Part shown: positions 7,596-14,368 of the stretch, in pieces
Numbering within the stretch: the first letter of the stretch is position 1
Layout: the number at the start of each line of letters is the position of its first letter
Assembly: GCA_016125585.1 (NCBI GenBank)
Contig: WGLL01000005.1
Location: 248,001-312,000 of the forward strand
Origin: Caulobacter sp.
Lineage (GTDB): Bacteria; Pseudomonadota; Alphaproteobacteria; Caulobacterales; Caulobacteraceae
Direction: 5' to 3'
DNA: 64,000 bases
Notes under the pieces: model-generated
Told to the model about the DNA's origin: nothing
The model's database searches: none
Seen by the model: the letters and a program-made list of their open reading frames with translations, nothing else
Position numbers and translations under genes: made by a program

Positions 7596-8237
7596 ATGAT
7601 CCAGCTCTGGCATTGCGCCGACGCCCGGTCGTTCCGGCCCCTCTGGACCCTGGAAGAGCTGGGCCTGCCCTATGAGCTGAAGCTGCTGTCGTTCCCGCCG
7701 AGGTTCCGCGAGCCGGACTATCTGTCGGTCAATCCGCTGGGCACGATCCCGTTCCTGGTCGATGGCGAGACGCGGATGAGCGAGTCGGCGGCCATCACCC
7801 AGTATCTGGTCACCCGCCATGGCCCCTCCGATCTCGCCGTGGCGGTTGACGATCTGGCCTACGGCGCCTGGCTCAACTGGCTGCACTTCGGCGAGGCGAC
7901 CCTGACCTTCCCCCAGACCCTGGTGCTTCGCTACCGGGTGTTCGAGCCGGACCGGGCGCCGCAGGCGGCCGATGACTATGAGCGCTGGTTCCTGTCGCGG
8001 CTGAAGGGCGTCGACCGGGCGCTGGCCGACCGCGAATGGCTATGCGCAGACCGCTTCACCGCCGCCGACATCTCGGTGGGCTATGCGTTGCTGCTGGCGC
8101 GTCAGCTGAAGCTGGACGGGCAGTTTCCGCCCGCTGTCGCCGCCTATTGGCAGAGACTGACGTCGCGGCCCGGTTTCCTCGCGGCCAAGGCGGCGCAGCG
8201 GAGCGAAACCGTCGCCCCGCCGCCGTTTCCCGCCTAG
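7596..8237 (+). CDS. Glutathione S-transferase family protein, 213 aa
   Basis: A 213-residue GST. The N-terminal domain reads IQLWHCADARSFRPLWTLEE, then NPLGTIPFLVDG (cis-Pro) and MSESAAITQYL (glutathione contact). The helical domain ends with REWLCADRFTAADISVGYAL, the GST N-capping box region. An AGAGGA Shine-Dalgarno sequence overlaps the end of the preceding GST, so the two form an operon. Its TAG stop overlaps the stop of the convergent symporter gene in the palindrome CTAG. Confidence 0.9.
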   Translation: MIQLWHCADARSFRPLWTLEELGLPYELKLLSFPPRFREPDYLSVNPLGTIPFLVDGETRMSESAAITQYLVTRHGPSDLAVAVDDLAYGAWLNWLHFGEATLTFPQTLVLRYRVFEPDRAPQAADDYERWFLSRLKGVDRALADREWLCADRFTAADISVGYALLLARQLKLDGQFPPAVAAYWQRLTSRPGFLAAKAAQRSETVAPPPFPA

Positions 8238-9490
8238 GCCTCCGCCTCGACCGGCTGGCGCTGACCTTTGGCCATCACCGTGGTGACGCCCATGTCGCCG
8301 GTGACGTTGCCGATGGTGCGGAAGATGTCCGGCACCACTTCCACCGCCAGCAGGATCGGCAGCAGATCGACCGGAACGCCCATCGCCAGGCAGATCGGGG
8401 CGATGCTGGCGAAGAAGGACACCTGGCTGGGCAGGCCGACCGAGCCGACCGAGATGGCGAAGGCGACGATGATCGCCCCGAAATACTGCGGAATGCCCGG
8501 ATGGACGCCGTAGAGGTGGGCCAGGAAGACCGCGACGGCCAGGTTGGCGACCGGGCTGGTGATGCGGAACACCGCCACCGCCAGCGGCAGCAACAGTCCG
8601 GTGAACCGGTCCGGAACCCCCAGGTTGTCCCGCGTGCGCTCCAGCATCGCCGGCAGGCTGGCCAGGGATGACTGGGTGCTGAAGGCGATGGCCAGCACCG
8701 GTCCGGTCGCCCGGATGAACTCGCCAAGGCCGGCCGCGCCGCTGAGCGCCACCAGGGCCATGACGATCACGGTGACTCCGGCGGTGACCCCGGCGACAAT
8801 GACGATGTACTGCAGCAGGGTGGCGGCGGCGCCGAGGCCGGTCTGGGCGCCGACGCTGAGCGCCAGGGCGAAGACGCCGAGGGGCGCGGCCCACAGCACC
8901 CAGCGGACGATGGTCAGCATGGTCTCGGAGATGGCCTTGAAGATGTTCAGCAGCGGCTCGCGCAGATCGGCCGGCAGCTTGCTGGCGGCAAAGCCGAAGA
9001 AGGCGCCGAACACCACCAGCGGCAGGATTGCGTCCTCGACCGCGGCCTTGAGGGCGTTCGACGGGGCCAGGCCGCGCAGGAATTCGGTCAGGGTGGCGGC
9101 CTGCAAAGAGGCGGCGTCGGGCGCCGAGCCGGTCGATTTCAGCACGTCTCCTGCGGCAGGGTCGATCGGCCAGAGGGCCAGCAGGCCATTGGTCGCCAGC
9201 AGGCTGTAGAGGGAAAAGGCCACCAGCAGGATGGCGAACAGCCCGATCGCCCGGGCCGCCAGCTTGCCGGTCGCCGCCGCGTCCGCGACCGAGGCGATGC
9301 CGATCACCAGCAGCGAGAAGACCAGCGGAATGATGGTCATCCGCAGGGCGTTCAGCCACAGCACCCCCAGCGCCTTCACCAGGTCGACGGCGCCCCCGGC
9401 GGCGCTTCCGCTCCAGACCTGCAGCGCGGCCCCGATGAGGAGGCCCGCGATCAGGGCGAGGAGGACCCGGAGGGCCAGGGATTTGTGCAT
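8234..9490 (-). CDS. Dicarboxylate/amino acid:cation symporter (DAACS family)
   Basis: A 418-residue inner-membrane secondary carrier of the GltP/DctA superfamily, with about eight membrane helices and the two re-entrant regions. AFSTQSSLASLPAML is the serine-rich hairpin and ITSPVANLAVAVFLA, FAISVGSVGLP and VVPDIFRTIGNVTGDMG are the substrate and sodium region. The RTIGNVTGD version of the C-terminal motif makes it a divergent member, so substrate preference (glutamate, aspartate or dicarboxylate) cannot be called. The start is the ATG at 9488-9490 with AAGGA upstream. It is distinct from the dctA at 29787-31121. Confidence 0.88.
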   Translation of the reverse strand: MHKSLALRVLLALIAGLLIGAALQVWSGSAAGGAVDLVKALGVLWLNALRMTIIPLVFSLLVIGIASVADAAATGKLAARAIGLFAILLVAFSLYSLLATNGLLALWPIDPAAGDVLKSTGSAPDAASLQAATLTEFLRGLAPSNALKAAVEDAILPLVVFGAFFGFAASKLPADLREPLLNIFKAISETMLTIVRWVLWAAPLGVFALALSVGAQTGLGAAATLLQYIVIVAGVTAGVTVIVMALVALSGAAGLGEFIRATGPVLAIAFSTQSSLASLPAMLERTRDNLGVPDRFTGLLLPLAVAVFRITSPVANLAVAVFLAHLYGVHPGIPQYFGAIIVAFAISVGSVGLPSQVSFFASIAPICLAMGVPVDLLPILLAVEVVPDIFRTIGNVTGDMGVTTVMAKGQRQPVEAEA

Positions 9491-9634
9491 CTTGGAATTT
9501 CCTTGCAGCCAGTTGCCTACAACCAAGCCCGGAACACCCCTCCGGGTCAATGAAGGGGGTCCGGGTGGTCAAACCTGCCCGACGCCGCGACCAAACGACG
9601 CGATGCCGCTGTCTCTACCCATTTTGGGTCAGCT

Positions 9635-9665
9635 TTGACTTGAGGTCGGCGACCGGCGCTACAAT
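9635..9665 (+). promoter_or_regulatory. Possible sigma-70-type promoter for the HTH gene
   Basis: TTGACT (9635-9640) and TACAAT (9660-9665) are separated by 19 bases, which is slightly long. They lie about 70 bases before the start of the HTH gene, in an otherwise unremarkable 242-base gap between divergent genes. Confidence 0.4.
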
Positions 9666-9732
9666 TGGTCGTATCACGCCGAACCCGAACAAAAATTATC
9701 ACCGGGAGCGTGCTCTATCGGGGGACTCGAAC

Positions 9733-10227
9733 ATGATACATCAGCCGACCGACCAAACCGCCCCGGTCCAGTCCCGGTCGGACGCCGGGGCTGAGGTGTC
9801 TGCGGACAATCGTCGAGCCGTGGTCCGGATCGGCACGCGCTGGTTCCTCGAATGTCTGGCCAATGTTCGCGCCTTTGGCGGTGGCGACATCCTCGACGGC
9901 CTGATCATGCTGTCCATTACCGACGCCAATACCCGCCACCTGAACCTTGAGGACGATCGCTACAACGGCGCCAGGGACGTGCCGCCGGATGAGGTTCGCC
10001 GGCCGGTCAGCGTCTATGTCGTGGCCCGTGAACTGGGCATGTCCTACGAGACGACCCGTCGCCACGTTCAGCGCCTGATCAAGGCCGGACGCGTCGAACG
10101 TCACGAAAGCGGAGTGCTCATTCCCGAGCGGGTCTTCACCGCCCCTGAAACGCTTCTGCTGACGACCCGCACCTACACCACCACCCGCAAGCTGGTCGAC
10201 GCGATGCGGGAGATGGGCGTCCTCTGA
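9733..10227 (+). CDS. Winged-helix/HTH DNA-binding protein, 164 aa
   Basis: The C-terminal half contains a helix-turn-helix at about residues 98-128 (VYVVARELGMSYETTRRHVQ, then RLIKAGRVERHESG) with a wing-like segment, resembling MarR/IclR-type folds. The N-terminal half (WFLECLANVRAFGGGDILDG and following) is helical and of unknown function, possibly an effector or dimerisation domain. The ATG at 9733 is preferred over an upstream extension that reads as non-coding. Its target may be the divergent symporter or the downstream nucleoside hydrolase; the sequence does not say which. Confidence 0.75.
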   Translation: MIHQPTDQTAPVQSRSDAGAEVSADNRRAVVRIGTRWFLECLANVRAFGGGDILDGLIMLSITDANTRHLNLEDDRYNGARDVPPDEVRRPVSVYVVARELGMSYETTRRHVQRLIKAGRVERHESGVLIPERVFTAPETLLLTTRTYTTTRKLVDAMREMGVL

Positions 10228-10276
10228 CGGCAACCGCGCTCTTGCGGGGAGACCCGCGCGCGCCAACAATGCCGCG

Positions 10277-11218
10277 GTGTCAGAATCCCCTCTCATCATC
10301 GACTGTGACCCCGGCGTCGACGACGGCGTCGCCCTGTTGCTCGCCTTCGCCAGCCCCGAACTGGAGATCCTGGGCGTCACTACCGTCGCCGGAAACGTCT
10401 CCGCGGCGCTGACCGCCCGCAACGCCCGGGTCATCCGCCAGATTTCGCGGCGCACGGACATTCCGGTCCTGGCTGGCTGTCAGCGGCCGTTTGTCCGCCC
10501 GCCCGTCGAGGCCGGCCATTTTCACGGCGCCTCCGGTCTCGGAGACCTGCCGCTGCCGCTGCCGCCGGTGCCGGACGATGGCGAGACCCGCCACGCGGTC
10601 GACTTCCTCGTCGGCGCCTTGATGGACCGGCCGGCGGGAACGGTCGATATCGCCGTCACCGGACCCTTCACCAACGTGGCCGTCGCGATGATCCGTGAGC
10701 CTGCGATCATTCCCCGTATCCGGCGCATCGTCGTCATGGGCGGCGCCCGGCGCGAGGGCGGCAACATCACCGCCTCGGCCGAATACAACATCTTCGCCGA
10801 TCCTCACGCCGCCCAGGTGGTGTTCGGCTCGGGCGCCGCCATTGTGGTTCACGGCCTCGACGCCACCCATCAGGTGCGGGCGACGGAGGCGCGCATCGCG
10901 GCCATCGAGGCGCTGGACACCGCGCCTGCCAGGGCCTGCGCCACGCTGTTGCGGTTCTCCCGCCGGATCGAGGCCGAACAGGTGAGGGGGCTGGACGCGC
11001 CCCTGCATGACCCCTGTCCCATCGCCTGGCTGCTGGCGCCGCAGCTGTTCGAGAGCGTTCCCTGCGAGATCCAGGTCGAGACCGCCTCGCCCCTGACGCT
11101 GGGCCATACTGCCGTGGAGTTTCGTCTGGCCGATCCGGCCTCCGCGACGATCCACTGGGTGACCGCCGCCGATAGCCAGGGCGTATTCGACCTCCTCACC
11201 CGGCGACTGGCGTCATGA
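10277..11218 (+). CDS. Inosine-uridine-type nucleoside hydrolase
   Basis: A 313-residue enzyme cleaving N-ribosidic bonds of nucleosides to base and ribose. The hallmark calcium-binding DCDPGVDDG occupies residues 9-17. Asn in AEYNIFADPHAA and His in VHGLDATHQV fit the ribose and leaving-group contacts of the IunH family. It starts with GTG, with no strong Shine-Dalgarno nearby, so the exact start is less certain than the function. Its end overlaps ribokinase by four bases (ATGA), so base and ribose salvage are coupled. Confidence 0.92.
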   Translation: MSESPLIIDCDPGVDDGVALLLAFASPELEILGVTTVAGNVSAALTARNARVIRQISRRTDIPVLAGCQRPFVRPPVEAGHFHGASGLGDLPLPLPPVPDDGETRHAVDFLVGALMDRPAGTVDIAVTGPFTNVAVAMIREPAIIPRIRRIVVMGGARREGGNITASAEYNIFADPHAAQVVFGSGAAIVVHGLDATHQVRATEARIAAIEALDTAPARACATLLRFSRRIEAEQVRGLDAPLHDPCPIAWLLAPQLFESVPCEIQVETASPLTLGHTAVEFRLADPASATIHWVTAADSQGVFDLLTRRLAS

Positions 11219-12081
11219 GCGCCGCCCTGACGGTCATCGGGTCGATCAATCTCGACCTCGTCGCTACCGCCGCAACCCTGCCGGCGCCTGGCGAAACCGT
11301 GACCGGGGCGGTGCTGGCGCGCCACCCGGGCGGCAAGGGCGCCAATCAGGCTCTGGCGGCCAGGCGGCTGGGCGCGACCGTGCGAATGGTGGGCCGGGTC
11401 GGGACGGACTCCATGGCCGAAGAAGCCCTCGCCCTGCTCAAGGCGGACGGCGTCGATGTCGCCGGGGTGGCGGTGGACGCGCAGGCCGCCACCGGCGTCG
11501 CCCTGATCGCCGTCGACGCCGCCGGCGAGAACCAGATCATCGTCGCCCCGGGCGCCAACGCCCGGGTCACGCCCGCCGAGCTTCCGCCGGAGATCGAGGG
11601 AGCGGTGATCCTGCAACTGGAACTGCCGGTCGCCACCGTGTCGGCGGCCGTCGCCCGGGCGTCCGGCTTCGTCGTCCTCAATCTCGCCCCCGCCGCGCAG
11701 GTTCCGGCCGATGTTCTGGCCCGGGCCGACCTGATCGTCGTCAACGAGACCGAGGCCGCCTTCTACGGCCAGGGCCTGCATCAGGCGAGGGGCATGGTCG
11801 CGGTCACGCTTGGCGGCAAGGGCGCGCGGCTGTTCAAGGGCGGTGTCGAGGTCGCCCGCGCCGCCCCGCCTCCGGTGGCCGTGGTCGACACCACTGGCGC
11901 CGGCGACTGTTTCGTCGCGGCCCTGACCGTCGCCCTGCTCGAGGCCAGGCCGGCGGATCAGGCGTTGAGATTCGCCTGCACGGCCGGCGCTCTGGCGGTG
12001 ACCCGCACCGGCGCCCAGCCGTCCCTGCCGACGCGGGCCGAGGTCAACGCGGCGATGGAGTCAGCCGCCGAGGCGGGATAA
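11215..12081 (+). CDS. rbsK: Ribokinase (PfkB family)
   Basis: A 288-residue sugar kinase. The N-terminal INLDLVATAATLPAPGETV, the first PfkB signature with HPGGKGANQALAARRLGA, and the second signature DTTGAGDCFVAALTVALLE near residues 226-244 (catalytic Asp in GAGD) are all present. It phosphorylates ribose to ribose-5-phosphate. Translational overlap with the nucleoside hydrolase upstream explains the source of ribose. No ribose ABC transporter is adjacent, which supports salvage from nucleosides rather than import of free ribose. Confidence 0.92.
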   Translation: MSAALTVIGSINLDLVATAATLPAPGETVTGAVLARHPGGKGANQALAARRLGATVRMVGRVGTDSMAEEALALLKADGVDVAGVAVDAQAATGVALIAVDAAGENQIIVAPGANARVTPAELPPEIEGAVILQLELPVATVSAAVARASGFVVLNLAPAAQVPADVLARADLIVVNETEAAFYGQGLHQARGMVAVTLGGKGARLFKGGVEVARAAPPPVAVVDTTGAGDCFVAALTVALLEARPADQALRFACTAGALAVTRTGAQPSLPTRAEVNAAMESAAEAG

Positions 12082-12110
12082 AACCCTCCGCCCACCGTTC
12101 AGAGGCTTCC

Positions 12111-13043
12111 ATGACCAAGCGCGTCCCAGAACTCAGCCTGCGGGCCTACACCCACGGCGACGCCGCCAGCCGCACCGCCTTTTCCGCCGATCTCTTTCGC
12201 GGGCTGACCGACTACGGCTTCTTCACCCTCACCGACCACAACGTCTCAGGCGAGCTTCTGGAACAGGCCTATGACCTCAGCGCCCGGGTCTTCGCCCTGC
12301 CCGAAGCGGTCAAGCGCCGCTACGCCGCCGGGATGCGCGGCTATACGCCGTTCGGGGTCGAGCACGCCAAGGACAACGTCCGCGCCGACCTCAAGGAATT
12401 CTGGCAGATCGGCCATGACCCCTCGGCCGACGCCCCCGCCGATGCGCTGTTTCCGGCCAACGTCTGGCCGAGCGAAGTCCCGCAGTTCAAGGACACCTTC
12501 ACCCGGCTGTTCGCCGCCCTGAACGAGACCGGCCAGATTCTGCTGCGGGCCCTGGCGCCGAATCTGGGGCTGGAAGAGCGCTATTTCGATCCGCTGGTCG
12601 AACACGGCACCTCGCTGTTGCGGGTGCTGCACTATCCGCCGGTCGCCGCTGATATCGAGCCGGGGGCGGTCCGGGCGGCGGCGCACGAGGACATCAACTT
12701 CATCACCATCCTGGTCGCCGCCAAGGGGGCGGGACTGGAACTGCTGGACCGGGACGGCAGCTGGTTGCCAGTCGAGACGGCGGCGCGGAACCTGATCGTC
12801 GATTCCGGCGACATGCTGCAGCGCCTGACCAACGGGATCATCCCCTCGACCACTCATCGGGTGGTCAATCCAGACGGGGCGGAAAACGTCAGCCGCTACT
12901 CCATGCCCTTCTTCATGCATCCTACCCTAGCCACGCCGCTCAATGTGCTGGACAGCTGCCTGGGCGACGGCAAGCGCTACGAGGACATCACCGCCGGCGC
13001 GTTCCTGCACGAGCGGCTCAAGGCGATTGGCCTGGCCACCTAG
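12111..13043 (+). CDS. Isopenicillin-N-synthase-like Fe(II)/2-oxoglutarate oxygenase
   Basis: A 310-residue protein of the DIOX/2OG-FeII family. The N-terminal DIOX_N region (LTDYGFFTLTDHNVSGELL, residues about 33-51) is followed by the double-stranded beta-helix core. Metal ligands are visible as His-x-Asp in AAHEDINFITIL and the distal His in STTHRVVNP. The Arg of SRYSMPFF is the usual 2-oxoglutarate or carboxylate contact. The substrate is unknown. Members act on amino-acid, nucleobase or plant-hormone-like molecules, and proximity to the nucleoside salvage pair allows, but does not prove, a nucleobase role. Confidence 0.88.
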   Translation: MTKRVPELSLRAYTHGDAASRTAFSADLFRGLTDYGFFTLTDHNVSGELLEQAYDLSARVFALPEAVKRRYAAGMRGYTPFGVEHAKDNVRADLKEFWQIGHDPSADAPADALFPANVWPSEVPQFKDTFTRLFAALNETGQILLRALAPNLGLEERYFDPLVEHGTSLLRVLHYPPVAADIEPGAVRAAAHEDINFITILVAAKGAGLELLDRDGSWLPVETAARNLIVDSGDMLQRLTNGIIPSTTHRVVNPDGAENVSRYSMPFFMHPTLATPLNVLDSCLGDGKRYEDITAGAFLHERLKAIGLAT

Positions 13044-13058
13044 AGGTTCAGGCTCGCT

Positions 13059-13094
13059 GTTATCTGTCGTTCACCTGGCTGAACGGCAGATAAC
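13059..13094. terminator. 15-bp hairpin after the oxygenase gene
   Basis: Stem 13059-13073 pairs with 13080-13094 around a 6-base loop, with a single T/G mismatch that would be a G-U wobble in RNA. It begins 16 bases after the oxygenase stop and 111 bases before wecB. No T tract follows, so it may be a Rho-independent-like stem without a tail, a transcript-end stabiliser or a protein-binding dyad. Confidence 0.45.
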
Positions 13095-13204
13095 CTTGCT
13101 CTCAGAGGTCGTTCAACCGCGCCTCGCCATTGCTGTCCCCAGGGGCGGCGACGGGCTGTCCCGAAAGGCTCTGCGCAAGCAGGGCCACACTCAGGGGCAG
13201 GACT

Positions 13205-14335
13205 GTGAAAGTCGCAATCGTGGCCGGGACCCGGCCTGAAGTCGTGAAACTGGCGCCGGTAAGGGCGGCCCTCGGAGCCCGCCCGGGATTCGAACCCTTC
13301 TGGATTTCCACCGAGCAACAATCGGCGCTGAACAGCCAGACGCTTGAGACCCTTGGCATCGTCCCGGACATGCGCCTGGCGCCGCCGGCCGATGACCGCA
13401 GCCTCGGCAGCCGCTTCGCCCAGGTGATGGATCAGCTGGACACGGCCCTCGGCGAAGTCCGCCCCGATCTGGTGGTGGTCCAGGGCGACACCTCCAGCAC
13501 CGCGGCCGGGGCCATGGCGGCCTTTGCCCGGCGCATACCGATCGCCCACGTCGAGGCCGGACTGCGGACGTTCAATCTCGCAACACCCTTTCCGGAGGAA
13601 GGCTGGCGTTGCGTCGTCGGCCAGCTGGCGGACCTGCATTTCGCCCCGACCGGGCTGGCCGCGGAGAACCTCGCCCGTCAGGGCGTCGGCGCCGACCGCA
13701 TCTTTGTCACCGGCAACACCGGGGTCGACTCGGTGCGGCTGACGGCGGCCGGCATTGCGCCAGAGCCCCTCGCTCCCGGCATGCGCCGGATTCTGGTCAC
13801 CCTGCATCGGCGGGAAAACTGGAACAGTTCGCTTGAGCAGGTGCTCGACGCCTTGCTCGATATTCGCGACCACGTGCCGGACGTAGAGATCGTCTTTGTC
13901 GCCCACGCCAATCCGGCGCTGCGTCAGCGCGTTTTCGCGCGGCTGCTGGGAGAAAGCCGCATCCGCATCGTCGGGCCGCTTGAGTATCCAGACTTCCTGG
14001 CCCTGCTGAAGAGCTGCGTGCTGGTCTTGTCCGACTCCGGCGGCGTGCAGGAAGAGGCGCCCGTGTTTGGCGTCCCGGTCCTGGTGCTGCGGGAGTCCAC
14101 CGAGCGGATGGAGGCGGTGAACGCTGGTGTCGCCCGTCTGGTCGGGGTCGGGCGCGCGGGAGTGGCGGCGGAAACCTGCCGCCTGCTGACTCATGAGGGC
14201 CAGCGTCAGGTCATGGCCCGGGCCTTGAGCCCGTTCGGAGACGGCTACGCCGCCGAGCGTATCGCCGAGGTTCTCACCCGCTATCAGGCGACAAGCCTTG
14301 CGGCTGGTCGGTCGGCCCGGCTCAATGCCGGCTAG
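13205..14335 (+). CDS. wecB: UDP-N-acetylglucosamine 2-epimerase (non-hydrolysing)
   Basis: A 376-residue cytoplasmic enzyme interconverting UDP-GlcNAc and UDP-ManNAc. The N-terminal VAGTRPEVVKLAPV motif, the catalytic Asp in VQGDTSST, the Glu in HVEAGLRT, the Glu of FPEEGWR, the His in LHRREN and the UDP-binding SDSGGVQEEAPVFGVPVLVL are present. The usual Asn-Arg after the second catalytic Glu is Gly-Trp-Arg here. A GTG start at 13205 follows AGGGGCAGGA; an upstream extension to 13130 is unlikely. It is 33 bases ahead of nfrB and should supply its sugar donor. Confidence 0.93.
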   Translation: MKVAIVAGTRPEVVKLAPVRAALGARPGFEPFWISTEQQSALNSQTLETLGIVPDMRLAPPADDRSLGSRFAQVMDQLDTALGEVRPDLVVVQGDTSSTAAGAMAAFARRIPIAHVEAGLRTFNLATPFPEEGWRCVVGQLADLHFAPTGLAAENLARQGVGADRIFVTGNTGVDSVRLTAAGIAPEPLAPGMRRILVTLHRRENWNSSLEQVLDALLDIRDHVPDVEIVFVAHANPALRQRVFARLLGESRIRIVGPLEYPDFLALLKSCVLVLSDSGGVQEEAPVFGVPVLVLRESTERMEAVNAGVARLVGVGRAGVAAETCRLLTHEGQRQVMARALSPFGDGYAAERIAEVLTRYQATSLAAGRSARLNAG

Positions 14336-14368
14336 ACCGGTCCGCCGGGGACCTGGAGATCATCGCTG

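Noticed and set aside
9530..9572. An imperfect C/G-rich inverted repeat upstream of the symporter
   Set aside because: The arms need gaps to pair (CCCGGAACACCCCT against AGGGGGTCCGGG), which is expected by chance at this GC content.
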